This document shows, in pieces, positions 16,814 to 24,648 of a DNA stretch of 64,000 nucleotides (within the stretch, counting starts at the first letter, position 1; each line of letters starts with the position of its first letter). Below the pieces are notes generated by a model. That model did not search any database, was not told the origin of the DNA, and saw nothing but the letters and a program-made list of their open reading frames with translations. The position numbers were made by a program, and so were the translations under genes. The stretch is from assembly GCA_964427875.1 (NCBI GenBank), contig CAYRVX010000003.1:62001-126000 (forward strand), read 5' to 3'. This DNA comes from CAYRVX01 sp964427875. GTDB lineage: Bacteria; Planctomycetota; Phycisphaerae; SM23-33.

Positions 16814-19800
16814 GTGCGACGGATTGCTGTGATCTGCGCGGGGGCCATGCTGGGCTCGTGGGCCCTGGCGTCGGCCGCTGAAAGGCCCGGACGCGACGAC
16901 GTGGTCCGCGCGCTGCTCAAGCGCTCCCGGCTGCTCGAGGATGTCCGCTTCACCGTCCCCGGGAGTCTGTATCGGGAGTACCTCCGCATAGCGTCGGTCG
17001 GCGAGGCGATGTTCCCGGCGCCCGTGGCGAGCATCGCCGGGAACGGGCGATACCACCTGGCGCTCGATGCAGCCGGCAGGCCCGCGCTCGTTGCGACGGT
17101 GGCCCTTCGGGTCTTCAAGCCGCGGCGATGCCGGAACCTCCCCGTTCTCACGGCCGAGTGGGCGTGGGAGAAGGTCGCGGTGAACGGCGCCCCGGCCTCT
17201 CTTGCCGCGAGAAAGGGGTGGCTGCGCTTCACCCCGAGGAAGGCGGGCCGGTACGTCGTCTCCGGACAGATCGGACTCAGCAAGGGCCGCGCCGACGGCG
17301 GCAAGGTGTCCTTCGGCATTCCCAGAACGGTCCGGACGTCTTTGCGGTTCGACTCGCCCGGCCGATGGCGGGTGGCCGTGTCCGGCTCGCCGCACAGGCT
17401 CCTGGGGCAGGCGCCCGGCGGCACGCACGGCGAGCTGGCCGTCACGCCGCGAGAGCGCATCGAGGTGGAGTACACCCGTCCGGTCGAGCTGCCCCCCCGG
17501 CCGCCGCGGTACGAGCTGCGCGGCGCGACGGCGTGGAACCTGGACGCCGGGCGCCAGCAGATCGCCGCGAGATTGCGCGTCCGCATCCTCGGCGGGCGGA
17601 CGGATCGGCTCATCCTGCAACTGCCCGCCTCCGCCCGACGCGTCACGATCACCGGCCCGGACGTTCGCGAGGCACAGGTTTCGCCCGCCGGTGCGGCGAT
17701 CTTCCTGCGAGGGACCATCGCCGGGCAGACGCGTCTGACAGTGGGCTACGAACTGCCCCTCGGCGCGGGCAGCATCCAGCGCCTCGGGCGCCCGGAGCTG
17801 GCGGACGGCCGCTGGTCCGGAGGGACGCTGGCCGTCACCAACACCGCCGGGGCCAGCGAAATCCTGCCCCATGCCGTCCGCGGGCTGCGGGAGATACACC
17901 CGGAGGACCTGCCCGCCGAGGCGAGGGGCATGCTCGCCGGCAAGTGCGTGCTGGCCTACCAGATCACCTCCCGCTTCTTCTCCGCCGCCGTGGACGTCGT
18001 GGACCTGGGGGAGTTCGCCCTTCGCGAGTCCATCGCCGACCTCGCGCATTACCGGCTCCTGCTTCGCCCCGACGGGTCCGTTCTGTGCAAGGTGGACTAC
18101 GAGATCCGCAACCGCAGCCGGCAGTTCCTGAGGCTCCACCTGCCTCGCGGCGCCCGCGTGCTGGTGGCCCGCGTGAACGACAAGCCCAGGCCCCTGACGC
18201 CCCTGCTGGACGAGCCGGGCGCCCACCTCCTGCCGCTGGTTCGCTCGCAGGCCTCGGTCAAGGGGCTGGTGAGCTTCCCGGTTCAGATCGTCGTATTGAT
18301 GCGCGGCAAGGCGCTGCGGCGAGAGGGCCTGGCGGCCGTGCCGCTGCCGCGAATCGACCTGCCGATCGCCTACGGCTGGTGCGAGCTGCACGTCCCGCGC
18401 GACATGGCGGTTGACCGGTGGGCCGGGCCGATGCAGCACGTCGAGCGATACTCCAGCGAGACGGCCGTCGCCAGCCTCACCTACGGCCGCGCCGAACTGG
18501 CCGAGGGATACAAACTGGAGGACCGCCCGACTGTCGAGGCGGTCCCCGAAGGCCAGCCGCAGCGCAGACCGAAGCGCCCCCCCCCGCCCATAGCGCTGGC
18601 CAAGCCGCCGGAACTGAAGCCGACGAGGCCCACAGAAGAACCGGCCAGACCGTTCGGACCCGCCACGCAGCCGGCGGCCACGGAGATCCTTGCCACGAAG
18701 GTGACGGTCCCCGAAGGCGGCACGCTTATCCTCGGCGGGCAGGTGATGCTGTCACGCAACTACTACCGGGCCGGCAGGGACTACTACGAGCGAGGCGACT
18801 ACGACAAGGCCGCAATCTCCCTGGAGAACACCCTTCGCATGGCCCCGAAGAGTGCCGAGGCCGCCAATGCCGCCCGACTGCTGGCCAACATCAAGGCGGT
18901 CCGGGGCAAGCTGGCCGCGAAGAGCCGCCAGGAGAAGGCCCTCACGCGGCAGGTGAAGAAGGAGATCTCCGGCCTGAACGTCAAGCTGGAGCAGCAGCAG
19001 CGTGAGCTGATCGAGCAGGCCGGCGAGGCGGTCCGTGGCGGCCGGCGCGATGAGGCGGCCGCCGGCTATCAGGCCGCCGTCTCGCTCGGCGAGCAGCTCA
19101 TCGCTCGCGGCGCCGACGAGAGGGAGCAGTCCGTTCGTCTCCGCGACGCCAAGGAAGAGCTCGACAGGCTCCAGAAGCAGAAGCAGGCAAGAGCGACCCA
19201 ACTGCGGACACGATACGAGGTCCTCAAGACGGCGGGGCAGTACGGAGAGGCGCTGAAGATCGGCAAGGCGCTCCAGGAGGTCTACGAGGACAAAGGGGAA
19301 CAGCAGCGCCTTCGTGGCGAGCTCGAGGAGCTGGCCGCCACGACGGTGCGGGACAAGGCGCGGCATGGGGCCACCATGGCCGTCCAGGCGGCGACCGAGG
19401 TGTTCACACTCGAACATGCCGAGGCTCGATCAGTCGCCCGCGTGCTGAGCGAGATGTTTGCCGGACGAGGGCAAAGGGGATCAGCAGCGCGTTCGTCGCG
19501 CGGGCCGAGCACTGGGCGCGATCAGAGGGTGACCATCACCGCGGATGAGACGGCCAACGCGTTGGTTCTCACCGCCCCACCGGGTCAGCGGGACAAGATC
19601 GTGGAGCTGCTCCAGCAGTTGGACGCCGCCGACTCCGACGCCAACACCGAGCGGATCACGGCCGAAGGCACATCGGGCTTCCTCCCGGCCGCCCCTCGGA
19701 ACATCCCGGCCCTCAAGCTTCACGCGAGCGAGCTGCGCGAGCAGAAGAAGCACGCCGATGCCCTTGCCGTGGCCGGGCACGTTCTCCGGATGGCCCCGGC

Positions 19801-21058
19801 CGACGACTGGGCCAAGGGAGAAGTCAAGGAGCTTCAGCGAATCCTGCGATCGAAAGACGGGAGGCTAGCGCAACTCGGCTTGTTAGACTCGGCCTCCTTG
19901 CGCACTCCCGCACGCCGGCCGGACCTCAGGGCCGTCACGAAGACGTACGACGTTCGCGACTTGGTCTTCGGCGGGGGCGAAGCCGGCCGGCCGAGCGCGG
20001 GGGCAGGTGACGACAAGCCCCGGGAGAAGGTGGCCGAGGACCTGGTCAGGACGATCCGCGGGGCCCTGGGCAGGGAAGTCGTCCTCGGCGACGCTGGTAT
20101 CCAGATCTCCAACGGCAGGCTTGTCGTGAGCGCGACCGGCGGTGGCCAGAAGCTCGCGGCCGACCTGTTCACGAGGCTTCGGGACATCCGCGGGCCGCAG
20201 GTCGAGGTGGGCGGCAACATCGCCCAGCAGAGGGCGGCCGGACTCGTCCGGGCCCAACGCGACGTCAACGGCGACGGTATCGACGCGCCGGTGGCGGCCG
20301 CGTACCGCCCGAAGCAGCTCGCCGAGCAGCGGGAGTTCCAGGAGTTCCTGAGGCGAAACTACGATTGGGAGGTCGAGGCCCGACGGGCGGACGGCGGCTG
20401 GAAGTATGGCCGGTCCATGTCGAGCTATCTGCCGGCCCTGGACAGCTCGGGGCAGGCCCGGCGGTCGAGGGATCCGGCCAAGGTCACGCACGAGATAGCG
20501 GGCAAGTTGCTGATGAATGTGGGCCAGAAAGTGGCGGTCAACAGCACGAACATCTCTCTGGGTTCCGCGGCCGCCAACGCGTTGGGCATCCACTTTGCCG
20601 AGGGCCGCAACGACATCCGCTACGCCGTCGTGGACGAGGCCCAGTTGCGGACGCTGCGCGAGATGGAGGCCCGGCGGCCGGGCGAGGGCAGGCCGGTCGC
20701 CGCCAACCCGCGGTTCCAGGAGACCATCGTCGGCACCGACGCGCTGCTGGCCAGCGGGCAGGTCGCCAACGTCACCTTCGCCGGCGACCGCGGCAACACG
20801 ATCGACATCTACAGCAACCCGATCGCCCTGACGCACGAGAAGTACGTTCTGATCGACAACCACGACTACCTCACGGCCGTGCAGACCGGCCAGATGCAGC
20901 ACTGGACCCAGCGGGCCAAGCCCCTCCGGTTCGCGGAGGTCCCTCAGGACATCGAGGTGCCCCGCGTGGGACGGCTGGTGAAGCTCGAGAAGACACTGAT
21001 CAAACCGGCGGACGCACTGACGATCCGCGCCGAGTACACCTGGACTGGAAAGGAGTAG
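16814..21058 (+). CDS. Large exported protein with TPR, coiled-coil and secretin N-type domains
   Basis: 1414 residues, GTG start. A signal peptide (VICAGAMLGSWALASAAE) begins it. Residues about 425-560 share a block with the next gene (RNRSRQFLRLHLPRG... LLPLVRS). A proline-rich linker (about 575-630) leads to a TPR-like unit (YYERGDYDKAAISLENTL), a charged coiled coil (about 700-830), and a secretin-type N domain at about 860-935 (EVFTLEHAEARSVARVLSEM ... VELLQQLD). A second secretin-like segment is near 1093-1140 (GRLVVSATGGGQKLAADLF). The last residues (GRLVKLEKTLIKPADALTI) again match the next protein. No secretin pore domain is present. The role is unknown; an envelope assembly platform is my guess. 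It is co-directional with the next gene, 4 nt apart. Confidence 0.8.
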   Translation: MRRIAVICAGAMLGSWALASAAERPGRDDVVRALLKRSRLLEDVRFTVPGSLYREYLRIASVGEAMFPAPVASIAGNGRYHLALDAAGRPALVATVALRVFKPRRCRNLPVLTAEWAWEKVAVNGAPASLAARKGWLRFTPRKAGRYVVSGQIGLSKGRADGGKVSFGIPRTVRTSLRFDSPGRWRVAVSGSPHRLLGQAPGGTHGELAVTPRERIEVEYTRPVELPPRPPRYELRGATAWNLDAGRQQIAARLRVRILGGRTDRLILQLPASARRVTITGPDVREAQVSPAGAAIFLRGTIAGQTRLTVGYELPLGAGSIQRLGRPELADGRWSGGTLAVTNTAGASEILPHAVRGLREIHPEDLPAEARGMLAGKCVLAYQITSRFFSAAVDVVDLGEFALRESIADLAHYRLLLRPDGSVLCKVDYEIRNRSRQFLRLHLPRGARVLVARVNDKPRPLTPLLDEPGAHLLPLVRSQASVKGLVSFPVQIVVLMRGKALRREGLAAVPLPRIDLPIAYGWCELHVPRDMAVDRWAGPMQHVERYSSETAVASLTYGRAELAEGYKLEDRPTVEAVPEGQPQRRPKRPPPPIALAKPPELKPTRPTEEPARPFGPATQPAATEILATKVTVPEGGTLILGGQVMLSRNYYRAGRDYYERGDYDKAAISLENTLRMAPKSAEAANAARLLANIKAVRGKLAAKSRQEKALTRQVKKEISGLNVKLEQQQRELIEQAGEAVRGGRRDEAAAGYQAAVSLGEQLIARGADEREQSVRLRDAKEELDRLQKQKQARATQLRTRYEVLKTAGQYGEALKIGKALQEVYEDKGEQQRLRGELEELAATTVRDKARHGATMAVQAATEVFTLEHAEARSVARVLSEMFAGRGQRGSAARSSRGPSTGRDQRVTITADETANALVLTAPPGQRDKIVELLQQLDAADSDANTERITAEGTSGFLPAAPRNIPALKLHASELREQKKHADALAVAGHVLRMAPADDWAKGEVKELQRILRSKDGRLAQLGLLDSASLRTPARRPDLRAVTKTYDVRDLVFGGGEAGRPSAGAGDDKPREKVAEDLVRTIRGALGREVVLGDAGIQISNGRLVVSATGGGQKLAADLFTRLRDIRGPQVEVGGNIAQQRAAGLVRAQRDVNGDGIDAPVAAAYRPKQLAEQREFQEFLRRNYDWEVEARRADGGWKYGRSMSSYLPALDSSGQARRSRDPAKVTHEIAGKLLMNVGQKVAVNSTNISLGSAAANALGIHFAEGRNDIRYAVVDEAQLRTLREMEARRPGEGRPVAANPRFQETIVGTDALLASGQVANVTFAGDRGNTIDIYSNPIALTHEKYVLIDNHDYLTAVQTGQMQHWTQRAKPLRFAEVPQDIEVPRVGRLVKLEKTLIKPADALTIRAEYTWTGKE

Positions 21059-21062
21059 AACG

Positions 21063-23063
21063 ATGAAACGAACGGTAGTGGCGGTAGCGGCTGTCCTGAT
21101 CGCCGCGGGGGCCTGCGGGCCCGCGCTCGCCGAGGCGCCGAAGCTCGGCGAGGGCAAGGGGCAGGTCACGTTGAGCTGGGACGAGTTCGTGAGGATCACC
21201 GGCTACGACCCCGCGAAGAAGGGCTCACAGGTGCTCACCATCCCCTGGGCGCAGGTGGAGGACCTCACCGGGCTGAAGGTGGACGGCGCCATGAAGGGCG
21301 CCACCGTGGACCTCAAATGGGGCGAGTTCCGCGCCCTGCTCGAGTGGTCGATCAAGCGGAAGGACGAAGTGCCTCCGCCGGCCGACTACATCGTCACCTC
21401 CAGCCGGTACACCGGCAGCCTCTCCGATGACGGCGCCGCCTTCAAGCTCGCCGCGAAGATCAACATCCTCCGCAAGAAGGGCTGGAAGAAGGTCCCCATC
21501 CTCCCGGTCACCGTCGCCCTGACCAAGACCGAGCTTCCCCAGGGGGTCTTCCTCAACGCCACGGGGACGAACTACGAGCTGCTCACCGACCAGTCGGGAC
21601 CCATCGACGTGAGCATCGAGTTCTCCGTGGCCGTCAACAAGAGCGCCGGCATCAACCAGGTTGGCTTCAAGCGAGTATTGGCCGGCTCCAGCGTGCTGGA
21701 CCTGACCATCGCGCGCGAAGAGGTGGACGTGAAGGTGGCCGACTCGCAGTCGCTGGTGAGCAAGACCGTGAACAAGCAGACGCAGGTGATCGCGGCGGTG
21801 CCGTCGAATGCGGCCGTCGCCATCTCGTGGGAACGCGCGCTGCCCAAGGTGGCGGCCGCGCCGACGAAGCTCTACGCCGAGGTCGGCACGCTCGTGGCCG
21901 TGGCCGAGGGAATGCTCCTCTGCCAGGAGGTGGTCAACTACAACATCCTTCACACGGCGGTGCGCGAGTTGAACCTCCAGGTGCCCGCGGGCGCCAGCGT
22001 CCTGACGGCAAGCGGCTCGAACTTGCAGGACTGGCGCGTGGACAATGACGGCAAGCTCCAGGTGGTGCTCAAGGCCGAGGTCATCGGCAGCTACACGCTG
22101 CGGATCACCTACGAGCAGGCGAGCAAGGCGGGGGCCGAGACGCCCGTGATCCACCCGGTCGGCGTCGAGAGGCAGCGCGGGTACGTCGGCGTGGTGGCCG
22201 TCGCCAACGTGGAGATCGCCGCCGGAAAGGTGGACGCCGCCACCGCCATCGACGTGCGCCAACTGCCCGCCGACATCGTCTCCATGACCAATCAGCCGAT
22301 CCTGCTGGCCTTCCGCTACCTGGGCGAGCAGTTCAAGATCCCGCTGACCATCAAGAAGCACGCGGAGGTCGGCGTCCTCGTGACGATCGTCGACAGCGGC
22401 GTCTTCACGGCCATGCAGCTCGCCGACGGGCGGAGGATCACCAAGGTCATCTACTCCGTCCGCAACAACCGGAACCAGTTCCTTCGGCTGAAGATGCCCG
22501 AGGCCTCGGAGATCTGGTCGGTCTCGGTCAGCGGCAACACGGTCTCCCCGGCCAAGGACGAGGCCGGCAACGTCCTGGTGCCCCTGGTGCGGAGCTCGGG
22601 CGGCGCCCAGGAGCTGGCGGCCTTCCCCGTCGAGATCGTCTACGTGGAGACGCCCAAGGCCCAGGTGCCCGAGCGAGGCCAGATCCACGTCGAGCTGCCC
22701 GCCTGTAGCGTTCCCGTCGTGCACGTGATGTACAGCTACTACGCGCCGGCGGAGGGCAAGTACACGGTCGGCTGGGGCGCGAGCGGCTTCTCCGGGCCGC
22801 TTCAGGTGGTCGAGGAGTTCACATCGCTGGCAACCGGCGCCGGCCGGCAGATCGTCCGCCTCGACGCCACCAAGCAGGCCAAGCAGATGCAGAAGGCCTT
22901 CGACGCCCGCGTGGACGCCAAGGCGAAGGCCGCAGGGGCCACGCCTATCCGCGTCCGCCTGCCCATCAACGGCAAGCTGTTCAAGCTGGAGAAGATCCTC
23001 GTCCTGCCGAACGACAGGCTGTACTTCGACCTCCAGTACAGGGACTGGAAGGTCCCGAAATAG
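21063..23063 (+). CDS. Exported protein of unknown function, related to its upstream neighbour
   Basis: 666 residues with a signal peptide (VVAVAAVLIAAGACGPALAE). Mostly beta-rich sequence without a family I recognise. Residues about 455-560 (VRNNRNQFLRLKMPEASEIW ... VLVPLVRS) and the C-terminus (GKLFKLEKILVLPNDRLYFD) match the corresponding blocks of the 1414-residue protein encoded just upstream, so both carry the same two domains. It begins 4 nt after the upstream stop codon, which implies translation from one mRNA. Likely a periplasmic or outer-membrane partner of the upstream product; the function is not known. Confidence 0.85.
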   Translation: MKRTVVAVAAVLIAAGACGPALAEAPKLGEGKGQVTLSWDEFVRITGYDPAKKGSQVLTIPWAQVEDLTGLKVDGAMKGATVDLKWGEFRALLEWSIKRKDEVPPPADYIVTSSRYTGSLSDDGAAFKLAAKINILRKKGWKKVPILPVTVALTKTELPQGVFLNATGTNYELLTDQSGPIDVSIEFSVAVNKSAGINQVGFKRVLAGSSVLDLTIAREEVDVKVADSQSLVSKTVNKQTQVIAAVPSNAAVAISWERALPKVAAAPTKLYAEVGTLVAVAEGMLLCQEVVNYNILHTAVRELNLQVPAGASVLTASGSNLQDWRVDNDGKLQVVLKAEVIGSYTLRITYEQASKAGAETPVIHPVGVERQRGYVGVVAVANVEIAAGKVDAATAIDVRQLPADIVSMTNQPILLAFRYLGEQFKIPLTIKKHAEVGVLVTIVDSGVFTAMQLADGRRITKVIYSVRNNRNQFLRLKMPEASEIWSVSVSGNTVSPAKDEAGNVLVPLVRSSGGAQELAAFPVEIVYVETPKAQVPERGQIHVELPACSVPVVHVMYSYYAPAEGKYTVGWGASGFSGPLQVVEEFTSLATGAGRQIVRLDATKQAKQMQKAFDARVDAKAKAAGATPIRVRLPINGKLFKLEKILVLPNDRLYFDLQYRDWKVPK

Positions 23064-23144
23064 GGCATGGTTCAAACATGCGCAGCCGGTAGCCGAAGCG
23101 GCCAGGGCCTTGGCACATTTGTGAGCCCAAGATCCGAAGGTCGT

Positions 23145-23165
23145 TGCCGGCTGCCGGCTGCCGGC
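23145..23165. repeat. 7-bp tandem repeat (TGCCGGC x3)
   Basis: Three perfect copies of TGCCGGC, with a degenerate fourth (TGCGCTG) after it. Confidence 0.9.
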
Positions 23166-23366
23166 TGCGCTGGTCTCGTGGCGACCGGTCCGTTACCGCC
23201 GAGCCGACTGCAACCAAACACTGACCCCTGCTGAACCAACCCCGAATCACCCCCGGCAAAATCTTGCGCCCGCCCTCGTAAATGCCTATTTCACAGGTGT
23301 TTATAGACGCAATCGCCCAAAATGGCTTTGTTTCGTAAAAAGACTTATGCCGGACCATTCGCAGCC

Positions 23367-23404
23367 ACAAAGGTCACAAAGGTCACAAAGGTCACAGAGG
23401 TCAC
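23367..23404. repeat. 9-bp tandem repeat (ACAAAGGTC x4)
   Basis: Three exact ACAAAGGTC units and one ACAGAGGTC unit, ending in AC. Same character as the CACAGAGG/CACAAAG motif near 23774-23810. Confidence 0.93.
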
Positions 23405-23453
23405 GGGGTAGATAACTCAAAGTGACCGATTCGCCAGCTTCCCGGGAGGTGCT

Positions 23454-23640
23454 CGTTGACTCGTGAATTCGTTAACTCGTTGATTCGTCAAGAACTCCGC
23501 CCTGGCCACTCGGCGGATTCGTTGCACGACCCATGGCAGCCGGCACAGCTTCTCAGTTGCCGAGCCAGCAAAGCAAAGCCCAACATCTCTTCGGGCAATA
23601 TCTTTCCAGTTAACGAGTTAACGAATTAACGGATCAACGG
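23454..23640. repeat. 187-bp inverted-repeat element built from 8-bp units
   Basis: The left arm (23454-23486) consists of 8-bp units GTTGACTC, GTGAATTC, GTTAACTC, GTTGATTC. The right arm (23607-23640) is AGTTAACG, AGTTAACG, AATTAACG, GATCAACG, which is the reverse complement of the left arm with a few differences. A 16-base core, AATTCGTTAACTCGTT at 23466-23481, is matched exactly in inverted form at 23612-23627. About 120 bp lie between the arms and hold no gene. Confidence 0.85.
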
Positions 23641-23989
23641 GCAACCCGTAAGCCAATCAGGATCGGTCAGTTTGAGTAGATAAGATATCGAAATGGCGTG
23701 CTTTTGCAAACGCGCAACGGACAGAGTGTTCTCTCACGGCCCCGAGCGTTTCTGTCGTAACCGCCTGCAAAATCATAACCTTTGTGTTCTTTGTGCCCTC
23801 TGTGGCGAACAATCCGCGTTTGGCTTCGTTTCGCGTTTTTCTTCTGATCCGCCGCCTTCCTTTTCCTTGTGATCACGATCCCCCCGTAGCAGGCATATAC
23901 ATCTCGCAGCCCTTTTTGCACAACGAAAATCGCCAGATTGCAGAAAAACTTCCGGCCGCGCCCGCCGGCAAGGGCGGGCGTAGGCTGAA

Positions 23990-24017
23990 GGTCGTAGGTC
24001 ATAGGTCGTAGGTCGTA
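23990..24017. repeat. 7-bp tandem repeat (GGTCGTA x4)
   Basis: GGTCGTA, GGTCATA, GGTCGTA, GGTCGTA. It runs into 24018-24105, where GACCGGATACCGT-like segments recur three times. Confidence 0.9.
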
Positions 24018-24184
24018 GGGCAGACCGTGGGACCGGATACCGTGGGGCCGTGGGACCGGATACCGTCGGACCGCAAGACCGTGCCACCGGATACCGTCAG
24101 ACCGGCAATCGTCCTCGTCGTCGTCCTCGTCCTCGTCCTCGGCCGTCTCTTCTCGGGGTTCCGAGTTCCGGCCTCCTCGGGGGC

Positions 24185-24316
24185 AGGCGGCCGTGCCGGC
24201 CGCCGTTAAACGCTCCGCGCCTCCCTGCCCGGTAGGCAGCCTCCGGGTTCCGAGTTCCGAGTTCCGACCTCTTCGGGGCCAGGCGGCCGTGCCGGCCGCC
24301 GTTAAACGCTCCGCGC
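24185..24316. repeat. 36-bp direct repeat pair containing a hairpin
   Basis: An identical 36-bp sequence starts at 24185 and at 24281 (96-bp period). Each copy contains GGCGGCC-GTGCC-GGCCGCC, a 7-bp stem, followed by GTTAAACGCTCCGCGC. Between and after the copies CGGGTTCCGAGTTCCG recurs. The stem followed by a TAAAC edge resembles the ends of the palindromic element at 29307-29424. Confidence 0.88.
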
Positions 24317-24363
24317 TCCGGGCTCCGGGTTCCGAGTTCCGCCTTCCCGGTTCCCGCTTGCGA

Positions 24364-24410
24364 CTTCGTCATTCGTCATTCGTCATTCATCATTGATCAT
24401 TCGGCATTGC
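24364..24410. repeat. 7-bp tandem repeat (ATTCGTC-type, 6-7 units)
   Basis: CTTCGTC, ATTCGTC, ATTCGTC, ATTCATC, ATTGATC, ATTCGGC, ATTGC. The units decay gradually to the right. Confidence 0.9.
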
Positions 24411-24648
24411 TTCTCCCTTGCTTCCCCCGCCCCGCGCGGTATCCTGAATGAGACAAAAGGGCCTGCCGCTCACCGGGCGGCCGTCCGGGCAAAGCGGCAG
24501 GAACCAACGGGGCGGTGAGTGTGTCCCGCTCGCCATCATGAAAGCGTTATCTCGTTCATCCGTTCACTCGTTCACTCGCGGTCGCGGAGACGCCCGCGCA
24601 GGGCCGACGCGCTGATTCCGGGCACTCCTCGACCGTCGCCCCCGACTG

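Larger units (their letters stand above)
23064..24648. other. 1.6-kb gene-poor region rich in short repeats
   Basis: No reading frame here looks like a protein. The sequence drops in GC and is largely built from short tandem or inverted repeats, listed separately. Around 23774-23810 it also carries TTTGTGTTCTTTGTGCCCTC, the strand complement of a CACAGAGG/CACAAAG-type motif that I believe is scattered in intergenic DNA of many bacteria and produces spurious small reading frames. The region separates the exported-protein pair from the defence-like island. Confidence 0.75.

Noticed and set aside
23667..24002. Possible small minus-strand protein
   Set aside because: The frame is produced by the CACAGAGG/CACAAAG-type dispersed motif and a GGTCGTA array; no ribosome site and no protein features.
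23367..24410. CRISPR array
   Set aside because: Units are only 7-9 bp and directly adjacent, with no spacers and no cas genes.
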